From positions 1,364,001 through 1,428,000 of the forward strand of contig CM065653.1 of NCBI GenBank assembly GCA_033220425.1: a stretch of DNA of 64,000 nucleotides, in the 5' to 3' direction. The translations under genes were made by a program, and so were the position numbers. The notes under the pieces were generated by a model. It was given only the letters and a program-made list of their open reading frames with translations. It searched no databases and was not told the origin of the DNA. Positions 48,228 through 58,351 of this stretch are shown here, one piece after another. This stretch comes from Lepraria neglecta. Lineage: Eukaryota > Ascomycota > Lecanoromycetes > Lecanorales > Stereocaulaceae. Position 1 is the first letter of the stretch. Each line of letters begins with the position of its first letter.

Positions 48228-50336
48228 GTTGTAATAATAGGAGCGTGCGACAATTCGGCTGTTGTGACCTAGTCCTCGAAAAAGGGTGCGTGGCAGTAAG
48301 AGATCCTGTTTCAGCGTGGTGATCGCTCCGGAAGGAAAGTCAGATGGATCAAGCTAGGCAGCAGATGAACTTGGTATGTGCACTTATGCGATTGGAGGAT
48401 TGGTGGTGAGCCTGAGATGTGTTGGGGTTGGAGGCGGTGAAGCAGGCTTGGCGAGTGTCTGGAGTGACAAGACAACGTGAGTATGGCGTGAAGGAGAAGG
48501 GGGATGCCTGAGTCGTCTTTTTGACTATTTTAGTATTGTTCGGAGGTTTGAAGACAATCTCTCGTGGGAATTATTTTTGATCATGGGGCGGTCGCAGGGG
48601 AAGAACGTGGCAGCAGGGATGTCTCGGGCCAGGCGTGTCAGGATTTGCAGGGGTGGCTTCGATTCGTACAACGCTAGGTCTCAGGCTTTGCGCCCCCTTA
48701 ATTTCCTACACGATTGAACTTTGCCTCTTCCGGGCATTGGATGCCAATAGGTTGTTGATCCAGTAATCAATCTTTCTGGTCGGCCCATGTAACCTGTCGG
48801 TGGCACCGATATAAAGTGATGATGGAGATCCAACGTTACGACAATCCTCTGACATGACATGTCCTGCCCAAGGATTGAAGGATCTCGGCTATCTTCATTG
48901 CAAAACAATTGCTTAGTGATTCACAACAATTGCTACTCTGACAATCCGGAATATACCGGAATAGTATTCCAAATCCCTCTTCACGTTCACTGAAATCTTC
49001 CCATACTCAGGGACAAAGCATTGTTCGACTCATGAGGAAGTTGCATGGCATCACGTTCTGCAGTTTCGCGATTGGACCTTTTTCGTATCACATGGACGGG
49101 TAGCCGTGCGTGGAGTTAGATTATCACCCGTTGATCGGCATCTATCTATGGTGATGGTATGTGGCGCCGAGACAACGCCAATGGTCTCTGGTGTGCTCAT
49201 TACATTTGCGGTGAGCTTGACGCGAGTGAGAATGTAAGAGCTGAATCGTGTAAGCTCGCTAAGACAAGAGTGTTGTTAGCTCTTTAAGAGATCTTCGAGC
49301 TGAAGGGATAAGCTCAGTGTATCCAAGTTGGAGTCTGCAGATTCTCCTGATTTGTCATGTTCGAAGGCGCGCTATGCTTAGGCTTTTCTTCGGGTCAATC
49401 TCATGGAGACTGTGACCCAGACCTTTACTACAATTACTTTCTCCAGGGGGGATCTTCGTCAGAATCACAACAGTTTGGGGAAGCTTCAATTGAACCTGGA
49501 CAAGTTATGAAATTTTGATTCACTATAAACAAATGCCGACTGCTCCTTCGTCGACGGGGTAATAAGAGCAATAATATAAGGGGTCGGTCTGATCTGAACG
49601 CTATGAACAAACGAAACATAATACAAGAAGTAGTGCTGCCCTCTGAACATCGCCTGACTTTGAGGTACCACATCTAGTGTAGACTCTTCAGGAAGCATCG
49701 AAGTCCTCTGACCGCTGACCGGCCCAGAAATAATAGGATACATGGCAAGGAAAGGTCGACATTTCGAAGGCTGACCGGACACCGATCCTGCGCCTGTATA
49801 TCGATTTGTTACCCCCGGTGTCTGGGCTAAGCTTGATACCCGCGAATGACCGTTCGTTGTGAGTGAAGATCGGAGGCTTGCCCATAGAGAAGAGAGTCGA
49901 GGCATTGACGATGTGATTCCGATGTTATTATCGAGCAAGAACTTTTGGTGCCGAGGGAGACCGAGGTGACAAGGTGCTGAAGAGTTAAAGAGTTCGAGAT
50001 TGAGTTTGTTTCTCGAAAGGGGGGAAGGGTGAATTGCGGATAGAACGCATGAACATCAAGCAGTACACTAGCATCTGTCATAGAATCAGATTCCCCGAGA
50101 CTTTACGGCTCCAAATTGACAACCCCGAAGAAGCTCCGTCCCATTCTATTACGGTCCACCTGTCTTGTCGCGTTGCATCGAGAACGGTCGTTGCTATATT
50201 TCTCACCGATTCGGACATTGAAATAGCCTGGTGCTTGCCGAAAATAAGGTAGATCAATTGACGGGCGCTTGACTTTACGGCGAACAGCTTCACCCGCAAG
50301 TCCCAGCATCTACCAGCGACAAGATTGGCATCGTAA
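48228..50336. other. Intergenic region between G-beta and phosducin genes
   Basis: About 2.1 kb hold the phosducin promoter and the G-beta 3' UTR. ORFs at 49434-49938 have no domain. I see no RNA gene. Confidence 0.55.
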
Positions 50337-51628
50337 CTACCATGCCCAAACCTTGAGCTGTTGCAGAAGATCCATGTCAGCCTGGCGGGGCACAGCAAAG
50401 TCTTGTATGATGAATAAACTTACAGTAGAATCCCAAGACCCGGTACACAAGCTCATCCCGTCATTGCTTACACCCAAACAGCTAACTCTGTTTTCATGGC
50501 CATTCAAATTACCAACACGATCGCCTCGGAGGACATCCCAGACCTAAGAATAGGAATTAGCCTCATAGTCCATTTCATCTTTTCAGCCTGCAGTGTCTTG
50601 ACTGACCTTGCACTCGAAATCGTCGTAGCCAGCAAATAGCAAGCGTCCAGATACGGAAAATGCGACTGATGTAATACCGCATAAGATTTGGTCGCTGGCA
50701 TAAGTGTTTACTTCGCGGTCTGCACGGATATCGAACAGCCGGCAGGTAGCATCATCAGAACCGGTACCGAAAGCTTGACCGTCAGGGAAAAATTGTACAG
50801 CATTGATGTCCGATTCGTGGCCCGCAAATGTCTGGACTGCTTTGCCTGTGCGAATGTCCCAAAGCTTGGCGAAGGCATCGCAAGCTCCAGAGATGAAGAC
50901 GTGTTGGTTCGTTGGATTTATGCTGATGCTCATGACATCTCCCAAGTGGTCTGCGAACTCGGTGACTTTGGAACCAGTCTCAACATCCCAGAGCATACAT
51001 GTCATATCGCCTGATGAAGTCAGGATGCGTCGGTCGTTGATGAAGCGGCAGCAGGAAAGATAGCCGGAGTGTCCCGAGAGCTCCCTTGCAACTCGAGTAG
51101 GCCCTTCTCTTGAGGATAGGTTGTAGACAGAGCAGATGTTATCGAGACCTCCGCATGCCACGTAGTTACCGCTTGGAGCATAAGCACAAGTCATGACCCA
51201 TGAGGACCGTAGGGGTATGGCGTGAACTTTGTTGGTTGTGTAAGCATCCCATATGATGAGCTTGCCATCTTGCGAGGCTGAAACTAGATGTCTGCGATCT
51301 GTCGACCAGTGCATGGCATAGATTTTGGCGAGATGGCCTTTGAGTACTTTGCGAGCCTTCATGCCGATTCGAGGTAAAGCATCCGTGTTGCTCTGGGCCA
51401 CTCCCCGTACTATAATCCATGGGTGTCAGCTAGTGCCCACAACGTAAATAGGAAGAGTTTGACAGTTTTTGGATAGTGCGATATCCATTGAAAAGCCTTC
51501 GTGGACTCACAAGAGGTATCTGCCAACTCATCCTTCTTGCGCTTTATTTTGTCCTTGAGGCCTTCTGCATCACGCCGTGCGGCTGCGATCTTAGCTTGCA
51601 TCTGCTCCCCGGACATTTCGGCGGACAT
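50337..51628 (-). CDS. sfaD: Heterotrimeric G-protein beta subunit
   Basis: Exons 51628-51511, 51409-50607, 50543-50424 and 50357-50337 (introns 51410-51510, 50544-50606, 50358-50423) give 353 residues, the normal fungal size. The N-terminal coiled coil ([19 protein letters not shown]) binds G-gamma. Seven WD40 blades follow, with textbook repeats: [77 protein letters not shown], and the last GHENRV...GSWDSTLKVWAW. The final seven codons sit on a 21-nt exon. The protein would transmit pheromone, nutrient and developmental signals at the plasma membrane. The 2.5 kb upstream is free of genes. Confidence 0.97.
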
Positions 51629-54164
51629 TGTCGTGAGTCGCTGCTCCGGCGCAGAAGGATCTTAGGAACGTAACGATACAGTGGGCGTGATTGGTGGGGG
51701 GCTGTTGGTGGAAGAAACGCTCGAGGTTTGAAAGGTCAGCGACCGGGCTTATGAGAGCCGACGGAATGCGACTACGAGGTAGTCTCAAAGCGTGTAGACA
51801 AGAGTCGACACTGGTGAGGTGTATGCGAGGTCGGCAAGGTTCTTTCCCACAATTACGATGATGCTTGACACCAGCCAATTGATTGTTGGTGGATGGGGGT
51901 TTCGATGGTGGACAAGCTGTGAAGTTGCGTATTAGGGAGAAGCCTCCAATTGGCCTTCCTGGCACTAAGTTTGGCACTAGAGCGGATACGTACAAGGCCC
52001 CACCTAGACCTTCTTAAACAGGATCAAGCACCAAGAGCATGGCACGCTTTGAAGGTCACTGTGATCACTTCAACAATTTTGTTGTGATACAAGGTTCGCG
52101 ATCGGGCGGGGAAATGGCAGCGGTAGGCAGAAAAGGACGCTCTGTGAGGCAACTCGGAGGCAGCCCTGTCCTTGCTCATCTTATCCCACCGCGGTTTAAA
52201 TTACCCGCTTCTCCTGCATGATTACTAGCGTTGTTACAAGCGGTGGCACCGAGCCTCGATCGTGGGATCTTCAAAATCTCTGTCACTGCTGTCTCTACCA
52301 TTGTGGCATTCGTCCGGATCTCTCCAAACGTGATGGTTTACCATCAATTTCGAATGAGTTGTCTCTCATCAGAGTGGCGTCATAAGAAACCTACCGCCAG
52401 CTCATCGATACAAATTGGCTGTTTCCCTACATTTTTGGGGAGATCTTAGGAAGATGTCTAGCGACTCGATGAGGAAACTGGTGCAACATCCCTAATTGGG
52501 TATGCTTGCCGCATTACCTCTTTCTCGCGAGTCGTATATCGCTCTGCTTCTCTGGGGAGTCATGGTAGACTTACGGAGTAAAAGTGAAAGAGGCATTTTA
52601 TCGCATGCTGCCATGCTCTCCCCAGAACTTCGAAGAGCCGGTTGACACAGGTGCGACAACGACTCAGACGCGAAGCAGGTGAACTGCATAAAGCCTCCAC
52701 TTTAATCTGCTTACATTGGCTTTTGCTGCTGAGGGCCTTTCCGCCGATCCCGGTGAACAAATTGTCGTATAGAGAGCGTACCATCTAGACAATAGCATTG
52801 AAGCGAGGAGCTGGACTCCTGGAATTGCCGTCAGAGCAATGCCTTGGATTACGGTAGCATGGTTGGGACTGGAACCTGAGAATGCGGGAACGAGATCAGA
52901 CGTTAGAGCTCATCATTGACGACAAAGGATGGAAAATGGAGTTAGAAACCGACAATGATGACGGTGGAAGGAGGAGGGTTTGGTTGGAAAGTCAGGGCGA
53001 GGAGCTGAATGTGACGTTAAAAATGTAGCGAGAAGCTGGCATTCTGTTAGATGTTTTGAGTTGAATTGTAACGACAAGGCTAGAAACGAGGGGTAGAATA
53101 TCAGGGACCCAAAGACTCGAAATAAGCAATTTAGATGTGGCGAAGAGCCAGAATTTTTGCAATTATGTCAGGCAAGAAGTTGGAGATCGGTAACAAAGAT
53201 ATGACAAGAAGCTAGGAGACAGTAATAGGCATATGGCAAGGAGCCGAATTCCCGATAATGACGGAGATTTCCAGTGTTTCCTGAAGAAGTCCCACAACAG
53301 TACCTTAGCAGGTTCTCTTGGCACTGCAGACAGGACAAACAAACTTCTTCTAGAATTTTCCCCTCAGTGGACTGTGCATGATGCATCAAGAAGCGAGGCA
53401 ACGCGTGTAACGAATGCAACGTCAATTGCAGCTGCGGCTATTGGTACTGTGGGTATTCCCCCACGCAGAATTGGATTTCCGACGAAAGGCGGGCATCCTC
53501 GCGTGAGGGTTCAGCGGTAGAATTAATCATTCGCGCAGGATGTGAAATATATAATGACGCTCATAAACCAAACATTGTTCGGAAGTCAGGATCAACAAAT
53601 TGAGAGCGCAATCTACTAATGTTTCCGACCTGGTAGGTATTCTAATTCGAGGACGAGAACCTGAGACAAGGGTTATTGCTTTGCCGCTAACTACTATCGC
53701 TAAGCAAATAATCTCTTCTCGACCACCCAGCGGCAACACCAACCTCCATCAGCAACGATCACTGAACATTCTACGATCCCGTATTTGATCATCTTCGCCT
53801 TTGATTCAACTCGTTGCATCCTTTGCTAGGACTGCCAAGGCTCAAAACAGCGTTTGCAATCGCTCTCAAGTGGCGTTGTTTTTGCTTATTGATCATCCCG
53901 TACTCCTGTACTCGAGATGGCAGCAGCAGGCCTCGTCTAAGTCGCACCACTGGCGGTGTTGCCGTCCTATCGCCCCCATCGATTACTGAACGACAAGATA
54001 CTACAATTGTTCTACCAAGTGATTTGCCCATTGTCGTGTTTGCCCTCCTAACCTCACGGCGCTCCGATCTTCCCCTCCTTTCCATCGATTTCATCAACCC
54101 AACAACGCTGCATCGATCGAAGAAGCAAAACTCTTAATACTACACTCGAGTGACTCATTCAAAG
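51629..54164. promoter_or_regulatory. Long divergent intergenic region, G-beta / samB
   Basis: About 2.5 kb separate the G-beta start (-) and the SamB start (+). Only short unsupported ORFs occur. The last 150 bp before 54165 are CT-rich like a 5' leader. Both neighbours are signalling/morphogenesis genes, so extended control regions are plausible. Confidence 0.5.
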
Positions 54165-56105
54165 ATGAGAGAAGTCAACTTCAGTATTCCAAATGTCAAC
54201 AAAGCGTCAGTGGGCATCACCACCGCCCTATACGACCGTCGAGCTCTGGACTGCACATCCACCTTGCCTCTGATCAATTCTTTGAACCACCTGGCATACC
54301 TGACGACATCTTCCGCGCGAATTCGCGATATTCTCACCATTGATGGTGGCGTGGAAAGGCTAGTATGTATATTGAAACAGGGCAGGAGCCAGGAGATGAT
54401 GGAGATGTGGAAGTGGAATTTGGCGTTCCAATGCGTTGTCAACATCGGAGTCCGGGGCTCCGAGAGTGTTCGAACGAGGGTCGTGGAAGCTGACATGGTG
54501 CCTGTCATTGCGACGATACTCGACAACTATATCAAAGTCATTGATAAGTGTCGAGAAAAAGCCGAAGCAGAAGCGGCAAATCGGCGCCAAACGCTGCAGG
54601 CCCTCCAACAACGCCAAAACCAACAGAGCCCCAGGGCACCTCTAGCACCTCCAGTGGGCTCTTTCGATCGCCAGACATTTCAAGACCGGGGCAATGCGGC
54701 TTCCGAGAACAGACCTTTCCGCCGTCAAGATCCTCCACCCTCTATCCAGATACCCCAGAATTGGCCCCAAACCTCTTTTGAGCAGACTGTGCCGCAACAA
54801 CTTTCGGACGTCATGCAAATGGAATTGACTCCAACGCTGCCTCAGTTCGCGACAACTTCTCCACCTGACCGGACATCTTTCACCCGCCATCATCACCATC
54901 ACCACCATCATCATCATTACCACCACAGGAGTCAGGACGCCAGACACCATGGCTCTGGAGGAGGAGGAAGTGGTAGCCGGCACAGCGCTATGCAATCTAT
55001 AGGTGCAGCTGTTACGCCAGTGGAAGCTGTTGAGGGATTCGGACTTCGCCCTGTGCGTGACGCCGATAGACTCCCATCTATGCTACCTGCTGTGCCTGCT
55101 CTACAGACCGGCATTACCTCTCAGCCGGAATCCCCCACTACCCCAAGCGCACCATCAATTCGCCCCACAGTCCGTACAACGAGGGGCAGACGAAGGCCAT
55201 CTATTCGCCAACAGCAGTCTACATCTGGTGATTCTGACGACGCCAACGGGGACGAAGCAGCCTCCGAAACATCTGTAACGAATGAGAACCTTGATGAGCC
55301 AATGATCGACATCCAACCAACTGTGGATATCCAGGAAGCTGGAGACCAAGATCCAATGCTTGATGCTGTAGCCACGACCCTGGGTCTCACCGCCCCTAAT
55401 GTTTCCGAAGGCCAAGAAACAGAGACCTTTAATATCACTCATCAATCTGCCAATGATGGAAGCATCATCAACGCGAATGTAACCCCTACGACTACCAACA
55501 TCGGCTTTAACCAAGCTCCGCAGCCTATGAGTGTGGTAAACGCAGCGACCCAAGCGATGCCACAAAATACACATGCAAGATATCTTCTGGATCGATCTGC
55601 GCCTCCGGGCGTACTGGCCGCCACTCCCCGCGACGAGGACGTCTTGATGTCACTGCAACTCCTTGCTTATGTGTCCAAGTACTGCAACCTCAGGACGTAC
55701 TTCCAACAATCCCACCTTGTCCCTAAGCTGAAAATTGGCAAGAACCTCAATGCTCTCGATGACAACACTACCAACGAATGCTTCCACAACGACGAGGCTG
55801 ATGAGGAGGAATACCTGCTTCCCGACGATTTCAACATATTCCCGCTGGTTGAGAAATTCACAGTCCGCCACCATTCGCAAGACATGCAGCACTGGGCGGG
55901 TGTCGTGATGCGGAATCTATGCCGGAAAGACGATGCCCGTGGTGGGATTCGTCAATGCGCGTACTACGAGTGCGGCAGATGGGAGCAATGGACACGACAA
56001 TTTGCCAAGTGTCGTCGGTGCCGCCGCACCAAATACTGCAGCAAGGAATGTCAGAAGAACGCCTGGGTTTTCCACAGGCACTGGTGCCAAGTTGCTGCGC
56101 AATGA
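54165..56105 (+). CDS. samB: SamB/Mub1-type MYND zinc-finger protein
   Basis: This is a single-exon 646-residue protein; the first true ATG is 54165 (MREVNFSIPN). The N-terminus carries an armadillo-like helical part (SSARIRDILTIDGGVERLVCI, WKWNLAFQCVVNIGVRGSE). A long disordered middle contains 12 His in 13 residues. The C-terminus has a second helical block and a MYND zinc finger: CAYYECG, FAKCRRCRRTKYCSKECQK, HRHWC, with all expected Cys/His. In Aspergillus nidulans SamB controls septum timing and morphogenesis; yeast Mub1 works with the ubiquitin ligase Ubr2 on Rpn4. The neighbouring G-beta gene is divergent but far. Confidence 0.93.
   Translation: MREVNFSIPNVNKASVGITTALYDRRALDCTSTLPLINSLNHLAYLTTSSARIRDILTIDGGVERLVCILKQGRSQEMMEMWKWNLAFQCVVNIGVRGSESVRTRVVEADMVPVIATILDNYIKVIDKCREKAEAEAANRRQTLQALQQRQNQQSPRAPLAPPVGSFDRQTFQDRGNAASENRPFRRQDPPPSIQIPQNWPQTSFEQTVPQQLSDVMQMELTPTLPQFATTSPPDRTSFTRHHHHHHHHHHYHHRSQDARHHGSGGGGSGSRHSAMQSIGAAVTPVEAVEGFGLRPVRDADRLPSMLPAVPALQTGITSQPESPTTPSAPSIRPTVRTTRGRRRPSIRQQQSTSGDSDDANGDEAASETSVTNENLDEPMIDIQPTVDIQEAGDQDPMLDAVATTLGLTAPNVSEGQETETFNITHQSANDGSIINANVTPTTTNIGFNQAPQPMSVVNAATQAMPQNTHARYLLDRSAPPGVLAATPRDEDVLMSLQLLAYVSKYCNLRTYFQQSHLVPKLKIGKNLNALDDNTTNECFHNDEADEEEYLLPDDFNIFPLVEKFTVRHHSQDMQHWAGVVMRNLCRKDDARGGIRQCAYYECGRWEQWTRQFAKCRRCRRTKYCSKECQKNAWVFHRHWCQVAAQ
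54888..54926 (+). repeat. CAT/CAC microsatellite encoding poly-His
   Basis: Thirteen consecutive codons, twelve of them His and one Tyr, are built from CAT/CAC triplets inside samB. The mix of codons suggests an old repeat; length is likely to vary between strains. Confidence 0.85.
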
Positions 56106-56695
56106 TACCCCCGACATTCATCCTATTGTCGACTGCATCCAATTCACTTCCTGTAATTAGCGGCATTCTCTGCGAGCGGCATTTCTCTGACTTCTTGGGC
56201 GTTTACGGTCGACACTTTTGGCACTCGCCCCGTACGGCACTATCTCCTCGTCAACGACACGCTTATGCTATACTGAGCATTATGAATCGACTTTGATATT
56301 TCATCGAATTTCATGGCGCATCTTTCTCGTAAAATTCCTTACGACCTCACCAATGGTATACCGCGCTCCATCAGCAGTTGTCGGTCCTTTTTGACTCCCT
56401 TGCCTGACAGGGGTGTCAATCAGCTGCATTCACCTGCCTCTCTGGACTTCTATACCCTCCCGGATCACCGTCATCGCACGCCATTACGACCAGTATCAAG
56501 GACAGCAGTAGGCGTTGAATTTTTAGTAGCGACTTAAAAGGCTTTTCTTGGCGAATTTTGTATTTACTATGCTATGGGTTTTCCAATCCTGAGGTACGCT
56601 GCGCATGATAGCGAATAAGTCTTCCCAAGCTGCCCGTCGAATGGTCCCGTTCATACTCAGGCTCTGGTGAATCTAATTTGAAGCCCTAATACAGG
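56106..56695. other. Convergent intergenic region
   Basis: About 590 bp lie between the samB stop and the oxygenase stop. It holds the two 3' UTRs. No gene is seen. Confidence 0.55.
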
Positions 56696-58079
56696 CTAAT
56701 CTTGCATTGCATCCTGCTGTTTTCCCCACCCATACGTCTCAGCCAATCTCTTCTTCAAGTACCCCTCCGCAGTAATCGTCTTCCCATTCTGCTGCTCACT
56801 CTCCCTCCCTCTTTCCTTAATCATCTCACTCGGCACAGCTTCTATTTCAACTTTGTCCAAGGGATGGCAAAAGTACGCTATGCTATACCTATCCTCGCTT
56901 TCTCCCTCCGGGAATACTACCCTGTGCACCGTAGACTTGAGCAAACCGTTCGTCCAGAAATGCATCAAGTCTCCGATGTTTACGAGAATCGGTGGGAAGG
57001 CGTCGGCTTCTGTGCCAGGAGGATAGACGGGGACGGGGGACCAGGTTGAGCTGGGAGTTAGGATTTCGAGACCTGGTTGAGAGGCTCGTTGGAAGAGGAG
57101 AGTTAGTGAGCCTGTGGGGTTGGTAAGAAGTGTGTTCAACGATTTGGGTCAGAGACCAACCATAATCGCTGTGGGCGCCGGCTCGGATGTCTACTACATT
57201 GTCCATAACGGACTCATCCTTTGCAACAGCAGGGTACTGGTACGACGTACTACCATTAGCATTGCTTCCATCCTAACCCTCCACTGTGGAACAGGATGTC
57301 GTACATGAAGTAGGCGAAGAATGCTACCAGAGGGACCTTTCAAGGGGTCATGACGAGACGAGAAGTACTCCTTGCCGCCTTTTGAGGAGTCGATCTGAAG
57401 GCCGAGGGCGAAGAGTCGAAGAAGCTTCATGCATAGTTCATGGCAGAGGACCGAGAAGTGATGTAGATTGGCTTCATGGGGAGCAAGCGTTGGGGCTAAG
57501 GATTGCTGGGCTTTGCCGTTGACGAATTCGCCAAAGTTGATTGCTCTGATTGGATTGGATTAGTCGAATATGGGACTTTTGGTTCTGAAAACGGACTCTT
57601 TGAAGTCTCCTCTCTTGGGAAATGATCAGCGAATGCCCATGATGGGAAGATAGAGCAGTCACCTTCTGTTTCTTTGGATCTAGAGTTTCCGCGTGCATGG
57701 AGGACCATCCTATATTCTAGGGATACGATATATTAGATTTTGACTTCTGTACAATGACATGGTCATGATTACATTGGCTTGAATGGCACACTTTTCTTTT
57801 TCCTCAATAGGAGAAGTGAAGAATTCCTTTGACTGTCTATATAATTAGAAAATGCATTGTCTATCTAGGATGGTAGCATGACATAACATGCTCTGAGCTG
57901 ACCAATGCAAACATATCGTTTAATTTCTGTGATGTAAAGCCCAATTCTTCGCCGTTGACGAAGACGAAGCCAACCTGAGCGACGGCATCTATCAGCTTAT
58001 CCGCGGTTTGTGCATTTGCTCCAGATAGATCGATGACTGGGATCTGCAGGCTTGTGCCATTGCTTTGCGTAGAATTCAT
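56696..58079 (-). CDS. 2-oxoglutarate/Fe(II)-dependent oxygenase, isopenicillin-N-synthase-like
   Basis: Seven exons (58079-57903, 57832-57773, 57716-57663, 57613-57597, 57545-57305, 57236-57161, 57111-56696) encode 346 residues. The N-terminal DIOX_N part starts IPVIDLSGANAQTADKL. The core has the iron facial triad: HxD in GAHSDYGSLTLLFQ and the distal His in STVHRVVFP, with RYSIAYF supplying the Arg-x-Ser that binds 2-oxoglutarate. This is the DIOX/IPNS family common in fungi for oxidising small molecules; the substrate is unknown. The fourth exon is only 17 nt, and all joins restore a single frame and known family blocks. It diverges from MKT1 over 272 bp. Confidence 0.85.
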
Positions 58080-58351
58080 CTCGTCCACAGACTCATCTAT
58101 CCCCTAGCGTAGACTAGGTTCATTAACATCAAGGAGTTTGTAGAGATATCAGTCTCGATAAGCTGGATCCGAGGAACCCCTGTAAGGCTGATTGTCACTA
58201 GCGCGGTCATTAAAATTTAGTGCCGATCATAGAGTGTTGACAGCTCCTGTCTCTGACTTCCATACTCCGTAGACCAACCAGACTGGGGTTCCTCCGCCTC
58301 TGCCACAGCCACCTACGCTCCTTCTGCGTCCTACTGCTGTGATCTATCATA
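58080..58351. promoter_or_regulatory. Divergent promoter, oxygenase / MKT1
   Basis: Only 272 bp lie between the two start codons, so both promoters overlap here. I cannot assign specific sites. Confidence 0.5.
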
